The translations under genes and the position numbers were made by a program. Source: Aerococcaceae bacterium DSM 111022 (GTDB taxonomy: Bacteria > Bacillota > Bacilli > Lactobacillales > Aerococcaceae). Taken from it: a stretch of DNA of 64,000 bases. Where the stretch lies: NCBI GenBank assembly GCA_015863195.1, contig JACBXO010000004.1, positions 124,001-188,000 of the forward strand, read 5' to 3'. Below are positions 36,843 through 43,340 of this stretch, piece after piece (the first letter of the stretch is position 1; every line of letters begins with the position of its first letter). The notes under the pieces are model-generated. The model saw only the letters and a program-made list of their open reading frames with translations. It had not been told where the DNA came from and ran no database searches.

Positions 36843-37553
36843 ATGAAGAAGTCATTAGTTAAGTTTCTATCTGTACCGGCCTTAGCACTATCATTGGTAA
36901 CTGTACCAGGTCAAGGTGTGGTTTCCACAATTTTGGCACATGACCACGAAGAAAGTGACCACAACCATGAACATGATCACAACCACGATCACGACAATGA
37001 CCATGAAGAAAATACTGGATTAACCATCATTGATCCAGACGACGTTGAAGATCGTCAGCTTACTGATTGGGAAGGCGAATGGCAGTCTGTTTATCCTTAT
37101 TTACAAGATGGTACTTTAGATTCAGTGATGGAAAAGAAAGCATCTGAAGATACTGAGATGTCAGCAGAAGATTACAAGGAATACTATAATACTGGTTATC
37201 AAACAGATGTTAATAACATTAATATCGATGGTGAATCTGGAACGATTACTTTTGTGAGGGAAGAATCACAAGTGACTGGAGAGTATGAGTACGCCGGGAG
37301 CGAGCATTTAGTGTATGAATCTGGCAGCATGGGAGTTCGCTATTTATTCACTAAAATTGGTGGCGACGATGAAGCACCTACAACAATTCAATTTTCAGAT
37401 CATGAATACACACCAACTAAAGTAAATCACTATCATATTTATTTCTCGAATGATTCTCATGAAGAGCTATTAGAAGAAATGGACCACTGGCCAACATATT
37501 ACCCAGCAGACATGACTGCAGAGGATATTGAACATGAAATGTTACATCATTAA
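36843..37553 (+). CDS. zinT: ZinT-domain extracellular zinc-binding protein
   Basis: Secreted protein of 236 aa with a signal peptide ending near AHDH (about residue 33) and no lipobox Cys. Residues 33-55 are a His/Asp run suited to zinc capture. The rest is a ZinT (YodA) domain: LTDWEGEWQSVYPYL, a central EYYNTGY, YLFTKIGG, and the metal-site end VNHYHIYF with HEELLEEMDHWPTYYP. In streptococci this domain is fused to AdcA; here it is a separate gene. It shares the zinc-type operator with adcA and probably feeds AdcABC. Confidence 0.92.
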   Translation: MKKSLVKFLSVPALALSLVTVPGQGVVSTILAHDHEESDHNHEHDHNHDHDNDHEENTGLTIIDPDDVEDRQLTDWEGEWQSVYPYLQDGTLDSVMEKKASEDTEMSAEDYKEYYNTGYQTDVNNINIDGESGTITFVREESQVTGEYEYAGSEHLVYESGSMGVRYLFTKIGGDDEAPTTIQFSDHEYTPTKVNHYHIYFSNDSHEELLEEMDHWPTYYPADMTAEDIEHEMLHH

Positions 37554-37640
37554 AACGCAACCCAACCTAAACACTCCACCGGCAAAAGGATCGTAAGGGC
37601 TGAATTGCGCTAGAATAATTATATCAAATAATCTAACAAG

Positions 37641-37667
37641 AAGCACCTCACCACGCGGTGCTTTTTC
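37641..37667 (+). terminator. Terminator after zinT
   Basis: AGCACC and GGTGCT flank a short CTCACCACGC loop and are followed by TTTTT. Confidence 0.7.
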
Positions 37668-37754
37668 TATACATTGGGGTCAAGCTTCTAAATAGCTCGA
37701 ATCACTGATCAGTGTTAAAATAACAATGAGAAGAAGACGAGAGGAGTTTTATAA

Positions 37755-38270
37755 ATGAGTGAAAAAGCAATTTTTGCAGGTGGCTGTTTCTGGTGTATGG
37801 TAAAACCATTTGACCAATGGGACGGTGTCGAATCCGTAATTTCAGGTTACACTGGAGGTCACACTGAAAACCCGACTTACCGTGAAGTTACTTCAGGCAT
37901 GACTGGCCACACTGAAGCGGTAGAAATCACCTTTGACCCAGAACAAATTTCTTATGACAAGTTACTGGAAATTTATTGGAATTCAATGGACCCAACAGAC
38001 GCCAACGGTCAATTTGGCGACCGTGGCTCTTCATATCGACCAGTGATTTATTATACGACACAAGAGCAACAACAAGAGGCCGAAGCCTCAAAGAAAAGTT
38101 TAGATGAGAGTGGACGTTTTAGCGCTCCGATCGTTGTTCCGATTGAACCAGCTGAGCCATTCTATGAAGCTGAAGAGTATCATCAAGACTTTTATATGAA
38201 AGAACCAGATCACTATAACCGTTATGCTCATGGATCAGGCCGCGTAGCATTTATTGAAAGACATAAATGA
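37755..38270 (+). CDS. msrA: Peptide methionine-(S)-S-oxide reductase MsrA, copy 1
   Basis: Repairs oxidised methionine. The catalytic GCFWCM is at about residues 10-15. Conserved blocks [38 protein letters not shown]-like text ([18 protein letters not shown]) and [12 protein letters not shown] follow, and EEYHQDFY is in the C-terminal part. Length is 171 aa. It is closely related to the second copy at 39549-40070. It lies upstream of the T-box and so has its own start of transcription, with AGAGGAG before the ATG. Confidence 0.95.
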   Translation: MSEKAIFAGGCFWCMVKPFDQWDGVESVISGYTGGHTENPTYREVTSGMTGHTEAVEITFDPEQISYDKLLEIYWNSMDPTDANGQFGDRGSSYRPVIYYTTQEQQQEAEASKKSLDESGRFSAPIVVPIEPAEPFYEAEEYHQDFYMKEPDHYNRYAHGSGRVAFIERHK

Positions 38271-38311
38271 GCTAGAATTAAGAGTAAAATTAAAAAACTA
38301 TTAACTTTTAA

Positions 38312-38340
38312 TTGACAAAGTTAAAACTCTTGTATATTAT
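38312..38340 (+). promoter_or_regulatory. Promoter of the T-box leader
   Basis: TTGACA (38312-38317), 17 bp, TATTAT (38335-38340). Confidence 0.65.
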
Positions 38341-38354
38341 TGATTTCAAGCAAT

Positions 38355-38634
38355 AACGAAATGCGACGAAGTGAAAAGTAAATTGATAGCCCTTCAAAGA
38401 GAGTCCATGTTGGTGAGAGTGGATAAGGTAGCAGCGATTGAAAATGGTCACTGAGCAGTCATTGTAAGCATAAGTGAGCAATGAACGGATGCGCCCGTTA
38501 AAAACGCCACAGTATGCGAATTAGAATAAGTTTATTCAAGTACTGTTTGAGGCTATTTTAGTGATGGAATAGCGAATTAAGGTGGTAACACGAAGTTTAA
38601 CTCTCGTCCTTTATTAAGGGACGGGAGTTTTTTG
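38355..38634 (+). promoter_or_regulatory. T-box riboswitch leader, probably tRNA-Met specific
   Basis: Stem I features AAAGAGAGTCC and GGTGAGAGTGG are visible. The T-box sequence AAGGTGGTAACACG is at 38579-38592. It is followed by the terminator ACTCTCGTCC...GGGACGGGAGT with T6 (38598-38634). The likely specifier loop (TTGAAAATGGTCACTGAG) holds ATG at 38444-38446, which fits metQ downstream. Uncharged tRNA-Met would then turn on metQ-msrA. The exact specifier was assigned by eye. Confidence 0.85.
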
Positions 38635-38668
38635 TTGTTGGTTGGAGTCAAATAAAAGGAGAAAAATC

Positions 38669-39544
38669 ATGAAAAAATTATTAGCAGGATTATTAGCATT
38701 ATCTTTATTTAGTGTTGGCGGATTACAAGCAAATGCACAAGAAGAGGAAACAGTGCGTGTTGGGATTGTAAATGAAAACTCACAAGATTACTGGGAAGGT
38801 GTTGCTGAAAAAGCAGCAGAAGAAGGCATCAATATTGAGTTAGTGTTATTCGCGGACTATGTTCAACCAAATGAAGCATTAGCCAATGATTCGATCGAGA
38901 TGAACGCAACTCAAGGGTATCCATTCTTCTTAGTATGGAATGAAGATAATGATGCAGATTTAGTATCAATCGGTAACTCAATCATTGCGCCACTTGGCTT
39001 ATTCTCAGAGCGCCATGAAACATTAGAAGACTTACCAGACGGCGCTGTTATTGCGATACCAAATGACCCATCAACTTATGGCCGTGCTTTCCAAGCTTTA
39101 GAGCAAGCTGGTTTGATTGATGTTGACGAATCAGCAGGTATTTACCCTGAAGAGTCAGATATTTTAGACAATCCAAAAGGCTTAGAATTTGAATACTTAG
39201 ACCCAGCAACAGCAGCAGTGGTATTACCGGATGTAGATGCAGCATTCATCAATTCAGGTTTTGCAGTGGATGCAGGTTTAACTACGGATGATGCAATTTT
39301 CGTTGATGCGGAAGATTTAGAGAACTTCAATCCAATCTACACAAACTTAATTGCAACTCGTGAAGCAAATAAAGATAATCCAACATTCTTACGTATTGTT
39401 GAATTATTCCAAACTGAAGAGAATGCAGCAGTGATTGATGAAATTACTCAAGGTGGGGAAATTCCAGTTTGGGATGACTACACTGTTGAAGAGATTTACG
39501 AGATTGCAGCAGAATTAGAAATTTTAAACGGAGAGGGCGAATAA
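38669..39544 (+). CDS. metQ: MetQ-type (NlpA family) substrate-binding protein
   Basis: Binds methionine or a related compound outside the cell. The start is ATG 38669 after AAAAGGAG; the TTG at 38642 is upstream. Residues 1-23 form a signal peptide ending ANAQ with no lipobox Cys. NlpA features include VRVGIVNENSQDYWE, ELVLFADYVQPNEAL, NATQGYPFF in place of the usual NxFQH, APLGLFSERHETLEDLPDGA, and AFINSGFAVDAGL. No MetN ATPase or MetI permease gene is adjacent, so it is an orphan binding protein. The T-box in front supports a methionine role. msrA copy 2 begins 4 bp after its stop. Confidence 0.85.
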   Translation: MKKLLAGLLALSLFSVGGLQANAQEEETVRVGIVNENSQDYWEGVAEKAAEEGINIELVLFADYVQPNEALANDSIEMNATQGYPFFLVWNEDNDADLVSIGNSIIAPLGLFSERHETLEDLPDGAVIAIPNDPSTYGRAFQALEQAGLIDVDESAGIYPEESDILDNPKGLEFEYLDPATAAVVLPDVDAAFINSGFAVDAGLTTDDAIFVDAEDLENFNPIYTNLIATREANKDNPTFLRIVELFQTEENAAVIDEITQGGEIPVWDDYTVEEIYEIAAELEILNGEGE

Positions 39545-39548
39545 TAAT

Positions 39549-40070
39549 ATGGCACAATTAGAAAAAGCAATTTTAGCAGGTGGATGTTTCTGGTGTTTAG
39601 TGAAACCTTTTGATAAATGGGACGGGGTAGAATCAGTCATTTCTGGTTATACAGATGGCGATGTTGAAAATCCGACTTATGAAGAAGTAAAAGCTGGTAC
39701 AACCGGACATACAGAAGCCGTTGAAATTACTTTTGACCCAGAAGTCATCAAGTATGAAACAATTTTAGATATTTTTTGGAAAATTATGGACCCAACTGAT
39801 CCAGACGGTCAATTCAGTGATCGCGGAACGAACTATCGTCCAGGTATTTACTATACTACTCCAGAGCAACAAGCAGTTGCGGAAGCGTCTAAACAAGCAT
39901 TAGCTGACAGTGGTCAATATGATAAGCCGATTATCGTACCAATCAAACCTGCAGTGACTTTTTATGATGCGGAAGACTACCACCAAGACTTCTATCAAAA
40001 GAGTCCAGAACGCTACGCTCAATCATACGAACGCTCAGGTCGTAAAGCTTATATTGAAAATCAATCATAA
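39549..40070 (+). CDS. msrA: Peptide methionine-(S)-S-oxide reductase MsrA, copy 2
   Basis: 173-residue paralogue of the first copy. The catalytic GCFWCLVKPFDKWDGVES block is conserved, as are [27 protein letters not shown] and AEDYHQDFY. Because it follows metQ by 4 bp it should be induced by the T-box when charged tRNA-Met is low, releasing usable methionine from oxidised residues. Which copy handles which condition cannot be read. Confidence 0.94.
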   Translation: MAQLEKAILAGGCFWCLVKPFDKWDGVESVISGYTDGDVENPTYEEVKAGTTGHTEAVEITFDPEVIKYETILDIFWKIMDPTDPDGQFSDRGTNYRPGIYYTTPEQQAVAEASKQALADSGQYDKPIIVPIKPAVTFYDAEDYHQDFYQKSPERYAQSYERSGRKAYIENQS

Positions 40071-40087
40071 TAATTTATACATAACCG

Positions 40088-40128
40088 CTCTAAATCACTG
40101 TTCTATTAAGTGATTTAGAGTGATTTTT
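40088..40128 (+). terminator. Terminator after metQ-msrA
   Basis: Perfect arms CTCTAAATCACT (40088-40099) and AGTGATTTAGAG (40109-40120), then TGATTTTT. Confidence 0.75.
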
Positions 40129-40162
40129 CATTTAATTAAAAGTATGCTCACCCTCCAGCCAG

Positions 40163-40192
40163 AAAAGGATGCAAAAAAATGCATCCTTTTAG
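40163..40192. terminator. Second hairpin in the msrA-aldolase gap
   Basis: AAAAGGATGCA (40163-40173) and TGCATCCTTTT (40180-40190), perfect 11-bp arms with A/T ends that could end transcription in either direction. Confidence 0.6.
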
Positions 40193-40235
40193 AATAAATC
40201 AATCTCAACACAAAGATACTTTAGTTATACTTTCT

Positions 40236-40249
40236 GGAAAGCGCTAACA
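40236..40249 (+). promoter_or_regulatory. cre-like site before the aldolase gene
   Basis: GGAAAGCGCTAACA differs from the catabolite-response consensus TGWNANCGNTNWCA only at its first base. It suggests CcpA control of the aldolase gene. Confidence 0.5.
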
Positions 40250-40351
40250 AATAATGCAGTTATATGATAAAATGAAAATGAAATGGGCATGCTCAATTTC
40301 TGGAATTGTTGAGGATAGTTAAGCGATTGTATGGAGAAAAGAGATGACTTT

Positions 40352-41155
40352 ATGGAAAATAAATTAATTGAGAAAATGAGTAATGGAGTACAGGTGTTAG
40401 GAACCTTCGATGGAACAGGGTCAGATACTATTGTAGAAATCATGGGGTATAATCAATATGATTATGTGATTCTTGATACCGAACATGGTCCTTATGACAT
40501 TGAAACAGCGCAGCGATTAATTCGAACAGCGAGAATGGTTGATCTACCAGCACTAGTGCGTGTTAAGGATGATCAACGTAATTCGATACTGAAGATGTTG
40601 GATGCCGGGGCTTTAGGTATTATTATCCCAAACGTTCATACAGTAGACGAAGTTAAAGAAATTGTTAAATATGGGAAATATGCACCCATTGGTCAACGTG
40701 GATTTGGTCCTAACTCTGGTAATGAATATTTAACAGCGGAATATGCCCAGCAAGGAATGGATCATTATTTTAATTATAAGAATAAAGAAACGTTAATCAT
40801 CCCCCAATGTGAAACAGTAGGAGCGGCTGAAAATATTGAGGAGATAGTAAATACACCAGGCGTTGATGGCATCTTTATTGGTCCATATGATTTATCTGTT
40901 GCCTTGGGAGTGCCAGGAGAAACTACTGGACCTGAAGTCATGGCAGTAGTAGACCGAGTATTAAAAGCATGTAAAGAAGCTGGCAAGTTCTCATTCATTT
41001 ACACCAATTCAATTGAAGATACCAAAGCTAAAATCTTACTAGGCTTTGATGCCGTTTGTTACAGTATGAATGTACTGCACTTTTCAGAATCTGCGGCAAG
41101 TATCGTGAAACAATTAAAAGGTCTGGACCGAAATACTGACATTAGTTTATATTAA
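40352..41155 (+). CDS. HpcH/HpaI-family aldolase
   Basis: Class II pyruvate aldolase-like TIM barrel of about 267 aa. The ATG at 40352 (MENKLIEKM) is preferred on similarity of N-terminus; ATG 40331 is possible, and neither has a strong ribosome binding site. Motifs: VILDTEHGPYD with the catalytic region, PALVRVKDD, LDAGALGIIIPNV, GQRGFGP, IIPQCET with the metal Glu, and GVDGIFIGPYDLS with the metal Asp. Family members cleave 4-hydroxy-2-oxo acids such as 2-keto-3-deoxyrhamnonate or related sugar acids. The physiological substrate here is not shown by neighbours. Confidence 0.85.
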   Translation: MENKLIEKMSNGVQVLGTFDGTGSDTIVEIMGYNQYDYVILDTEHGPYDIETAQRLIRTARMVDLPALVRVKDDQRNSILKMLDAGALGIIIPNVHTVDEVKEIVKYGKYAPIGQRGFGPNSGNEYLTAEYAQQGMDHYFNYKNKETLIIPQCETVGAAENIEEIVNTPGVDGIFIGPYDLSVALGVPGETTGPEVMAVVDRVLKACKEAGKFSFIYTNSIEDTKAKILLGFDAVCYSMNVLHFSESAASIVKQLKGLDRNTDISLY

Positions 41156-41164
41156 CCCGTATTA

Positions 41165-41189
41165 AAGGCACAGTAACTGTGTCTTTTTT
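41165..41189 (+). terminator. Terminator after the aldolase gene
   Basis: GGCACAGT and ACTGTGTC form a tight hairpin followed by T6. Confidence 0.7.
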
Positions 41190-41248
41190 CGTGAAGTTTA
41201 TCATTTGAATTCCCTGAAAGTCACGTATGTGATAAAATGAGAACACAT

Positions 41249-41262
41249 TGAAAGCGTTAACT
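41249..41262 (+). promoter_or_regulatory. cre-like site before the DUF4349 gene
   Basis: TGAAAGCGTTAACT matches the catabolite-response consensus except for the last base. It lies about 20 bp after a GATAAAAT -10-like element. Confidence 0.45.
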
Positions 41263-41294
41263 TATGAATTTTGACATACTAGGAGGGAAATGCA

Positions 41295-42287
41295 ATGAAG
41301 TTCAAAAAGATTATTCCGTTAGCTTTTCTGTTATTCTTTTTAGCCGCGTGTAATCAAGTCTCTAATCCATCGACATATTCAACAATTGATCGGGCAATGG
41401 AAATGTCCTACACTGAGTCAGAAGATTATGCTATAACTCAATCAGGACAATTACGAACAGCGAATTATGAGGAAGATTTAGAAAGAGTCGAAACACTATT
41501 TGATGACACTCAAGTAACAGTTATTTCAACTCAAAATTATGTCCATGACATGGTCAATGTGTCTTATTTACATCAAAGAGATCTTCAAGCAACAGATTAT
41601 TCATTATTGGTTCCCAAAGACCAATTTGAAACTTTCCTTGAAACACTGAATGAAATTGAAGGCTTTGAGGTAAGTTATTCTGAAGCGGTGATCATTGATG
41701 CAAATACAATTGAAGAAGATATCACTTACCACGAAGAAGAAATCGCCCGTCTCGAGGAAGAGATAGAGAATTTAGAAGATAACCAGACACGTTTACGTAA
41801 TGAACTAAACGCTGAAATACGTACCCATGAACTGGCAATTCAAGATTTACAAGACCAACTCGAAGGCGTTGAAACGGATCAAAACGAAGTGACATTTAAT
41901 TTATCTGTCCGTCAAATTGACCCAGTATCAGATCCGTCACAAGCGGCATCAACAGGTGGTGTTGTATGGGCGAATGTTGTACAAATGTTTAGACGAATTG
42001 GTTGGGTATTCTTAGATGCGTTATTCATCATCATGTGGATTATCCCTTATATTATCCCGGTAATCCTTGTTATGATCGCCGTTTCCTTAATTATCCGTGC
42101 TATCCGCTGGGCATGGTTTAAAATCCATCCTGGCGCAAAGGAACGACATGTATACCGCCAAGCAAGACGAAGCGCCTTCACTCAAAAGTACCGCAATTGG
42201 TTAGAAAGAGACGCCTTTGAAGTAGAGGCGGTTGAAGAAACTACAACTGCTGAGGAAGATACATTAGAAGATAAAGAACAAGAATAA
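41295..42287 (+). CDS. DUF4349 lipoprotein
   Basis: Membrane-anchored protein of 330 aa. The N-terminus is a lipoprotein signal with lipobox LAAC, so Cys-19 should be lipidated. An outer domain of about 100 residues (LRTANYEEDLERVE, then SLLVPKDQFETFLETL) is followed by a long coiled coil at about 145-195 (EEEIARLEEEIENLEDNQTR). Two closely spaced membrane segments lie near 230-275, before a basic then acidic cytoplasmic tail. This order is the DUF4349 layout. Function is unknown. It shows that the lipoprotein pathway operates in this organism. Confidence 0.85.
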   Translation: MKFKKIIPLAFLLFFLAACNQVSNPSTYSTIDRAMEMSYTESEDYAITQSGQLRTANYEEDLERVETLFDDTQVTVISTQNYVHDMVNVSYLHQRDLQATDYSLLVPKDQFETFLETLNEIEGFEVSYSEAVIIDANTIEEDITYHEEEIARLEEEIENLEDNQTRLRNELNAEIRTHELAIQDLQDQLEGVETDQNEVTFNLSVRQIDPVSDPSQAASTGGVVWANVVQMFRRIGWVFLDALFIIMWIIPYIIPVILVMIAVSLIIRAIRWAWFKIHPGAKERHVYRQARRSAFTQKYRNWLERDAFEVEAVEETTTAEEDTLEDKEQE

Positions 42288-42296
42288 AATAAATTA

Positions 42297-42329
42297 GGCG
42301 AGGTTCAAGGTATTGGACCTCGCTTTTTT
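42297..42329 (+). terminator. Terminator after the DUF4349 gene
   Basis: GCGAGGTTC and GGACCTCGC with a short loop (one wobble pair), then T6. Confidence 0.8.
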
Positions 42330-42379
42330 CATGCATTCTATTAGACATAAAATCAAATTAAAATTTTTGAAAAAAGGCT

Positions 42380-42470
42380 TTGCAAAACTTCAAACATTTG
42401 CTATAATAAATTCTCAGTCGTTCAGAGGCCTGTCGCCAAGACAGTTGATGCCAAACGAGAATTTTAAAAA
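42380..42470 (+). promoter_or_regulatory. First tRNA-cluster promoter and hairpin leader
   Basis: TTGCAA (42380-42385), 16 bp, TATAAT (42402-42407). The transcript would begin with a fold closed by TTCTC (42411-42415) and GAGAA (42457-42461), with the perfect inner hairpin CTGTC-GCCAA-GACAG, and then a TTTT. A small processed leader RNA or an attenuator is possible; no known family is recognised. Confidence 0.4.
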
Positions 42471-42494
42471 GTTTTAAATTTTTGAAAAAAAGTA

Positions 42495-42523
42495 TTGACG
42501 CCGAGAACGAAATGAGATATTAT
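42495..42523 (+). promoter_or_regulatory. Second tRNA-cluster promoter
   Basis: TTGACG (42495-42500), 17 bp, TATTAT (42518-42523), 18 bp before tRNA-Lys. The text AAATTTTTGAAAAAA precedes both promoters, so they form a duplicated pair, as is common for stable-RNA operons. Confidence 0.65.
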
Positions 42524-42541
42524 ATAGAAGTTGTCAAATAT

Positions 42542-42614
42542 GACTCGTTAGCTCAGTCGGTAGAGCAACTGACTTTTAATCAGTGGGTCGCAGGTTCGAT
42601 TCCTGCACGGGTCA
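42542..42614 (+). tRNA. tRNA-Lys (anticodon TTT)
   Basis: Acceptor arms GACTCGT and ACGGGTC pair with one wobble. The D arm TAGCTCAGTCGGTAGAGCA, the anticodon stem-loop CTGACTTTTAATCAG and the T arm CAGGTTCGATTCCTG are canonical. CCA is not encoded. Confidence 0.97.
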
Positions 42615-42704
42615 CTTTTCTTTTTCCTAACTAGAACACGCCAGTTTAAATTAGTTAGAGTAAGCAAAGTTATTTACAACCAATCTAATAATTTAATTAA
42701 ATAC

Positions 42705-42777
42705 GCCGGCTTAGCTCAGTTGGTAGAGCATCTGATTTGTAATCAGAGGGTCGAGGGTTCAAGTCCTTTAGCCGGCA
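42705..42777 (+). tRNA. tRNA-Thr (anticodon TGT)
   Basis: Acceptor arms GCCGGCT and AGCCGGC pair perfectly. The anticodon stem-loop is CTGATTTGTAATCAG and the T arm contains GGTTCAAGTCC. CCA is not encoded. It lies about 90 bp after tRNA-Lys. Confidence 0.97.
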
Positions 42778-42804
42778 CTTTTTAATTTAATATATATTTT
42801 TTAA

Positions 42805-42890
42805 GCCGGGGTGGCGGAACTGGCAGACGCACAGGACTTAAAATCCTGCGGAGGTTACACTCCGTGCCGGTTCGATTCCGGCCCTCGGCA
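42805..42890 (+). tRNA. tRNA-Leu (anticodon TAA)
   Basis: A class II tRNA with a long variable arm (GCGGAGGTTACACTCCGT). Acceptor GCCGGGG pairs with CCTCGGC; the anticodon stem-loop is AGGACTTAAAATCCT; the T arm is CCGGTTCGATTCCGG. CCA is not encoded. Confidence 0.96.
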
Positions 42891-42908
42891 TAGCTTAAAA
42901 AATTATTT

Positions 42909-42940
42909 TACACGTTATCTCTGGATAGCGTGTTTTTTTA
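42909..42940 (+). terminator. Terminator of the tRNA cluster
   Basis: ACACGTTATC and GATAGCGTGT with a 4-nt loop and one wobble pair, then T7. Confidence 0.85.
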
Positions 42941-42950
42941 TGCACACATT

Positions 42951-42992
42951 TAAAAAAGGTTGTTGGAAAATATTCCACAACCTCTTTTTTTA
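42951..42992 (-). terminator. Terminator of the small membrane-protein gene
   Basis: GGTTGTTGGAA and TTCCACAACC form a hairpin (plus 42958-42983) with T-rich tracts on both sides, so it ends the minus-strand gene and may back up the tRNA terminator. Confidence 0.75.
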
Positions 42993-43172
42993 TTTACTAT
43001 TATATTTTTCTGCAATCGATCTAGCTAAGAAACGGCGGAAGAACGGGAATACGACAAGAATAATAAGTGCAGTATTCATATTGCTTGGTAAGACTCCTGT
43101 TAAAAATAAAATGGATAATACAACAACCACGGTGATTAATATTGCGTAATACATTTTAGTTGATTCAGACAT
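42990..43172 (-). CDS. Small two-helix membrane protein, unknown
   Basis: 60 residues: a short polar start, two hydrophobic segments (about 8-27 and 33-47) and a basic end with FFRRFLARSIAEKYNSK. GGGAG precedes the start on the minus strand and a terminator follows the stop, which supports a real gene. No family is recognised. Confidence 0.6.
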   Translation of the reverse strand: MSESTKMYYAILITVVVVLSILFLTGVLPSNMNTALIILVVFPFFRRFLARSIAEKYNSK

Positions 43173-43258
43173 TAGACGGCTCCCTTCTTGAAATATCTCT
43201 TCTATCTATTATAACTGAAAAACATCAAATATAAAATAATGTAGAAAACGAGAAGCTA

Positions 43259-43309
43259 TTGTTTGCAATGTAAACGTTTTTATAGTAAAATGCACTTGTA
43301 TATACAAGT
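43259..43309 (+). promoter_or_regulatory. treP promoter with cre site and TreR operator
   Basis: TTGTTT (43259-43264), 16 bp, TATAGT (43281-43286). A cre-like TGTAAACGTTTTTA (43269-43282) fills the spacer. The perfect 16-bp palindrome ACTTGTATATACAAGT (43294-43309) lies on the predicted transcription start; its core TTGTATATACAA is the known Bacillus TreR operator sequence. treR is in this locus. Confidence 0.85.
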
Positions 43310-43340
43310 TGCTGAAGTTTTATTAGAGAGGAAGAGAAAG

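Noticed and set aside
42811-43149. Open frame of 112 codons beginning in tRNA-Leu
   Set aside because: It reads through the tRNA-Leu body, the cluster terminator and the antisense of a small membrane gene. Such frames over tRNA-Leu are a known artefact.
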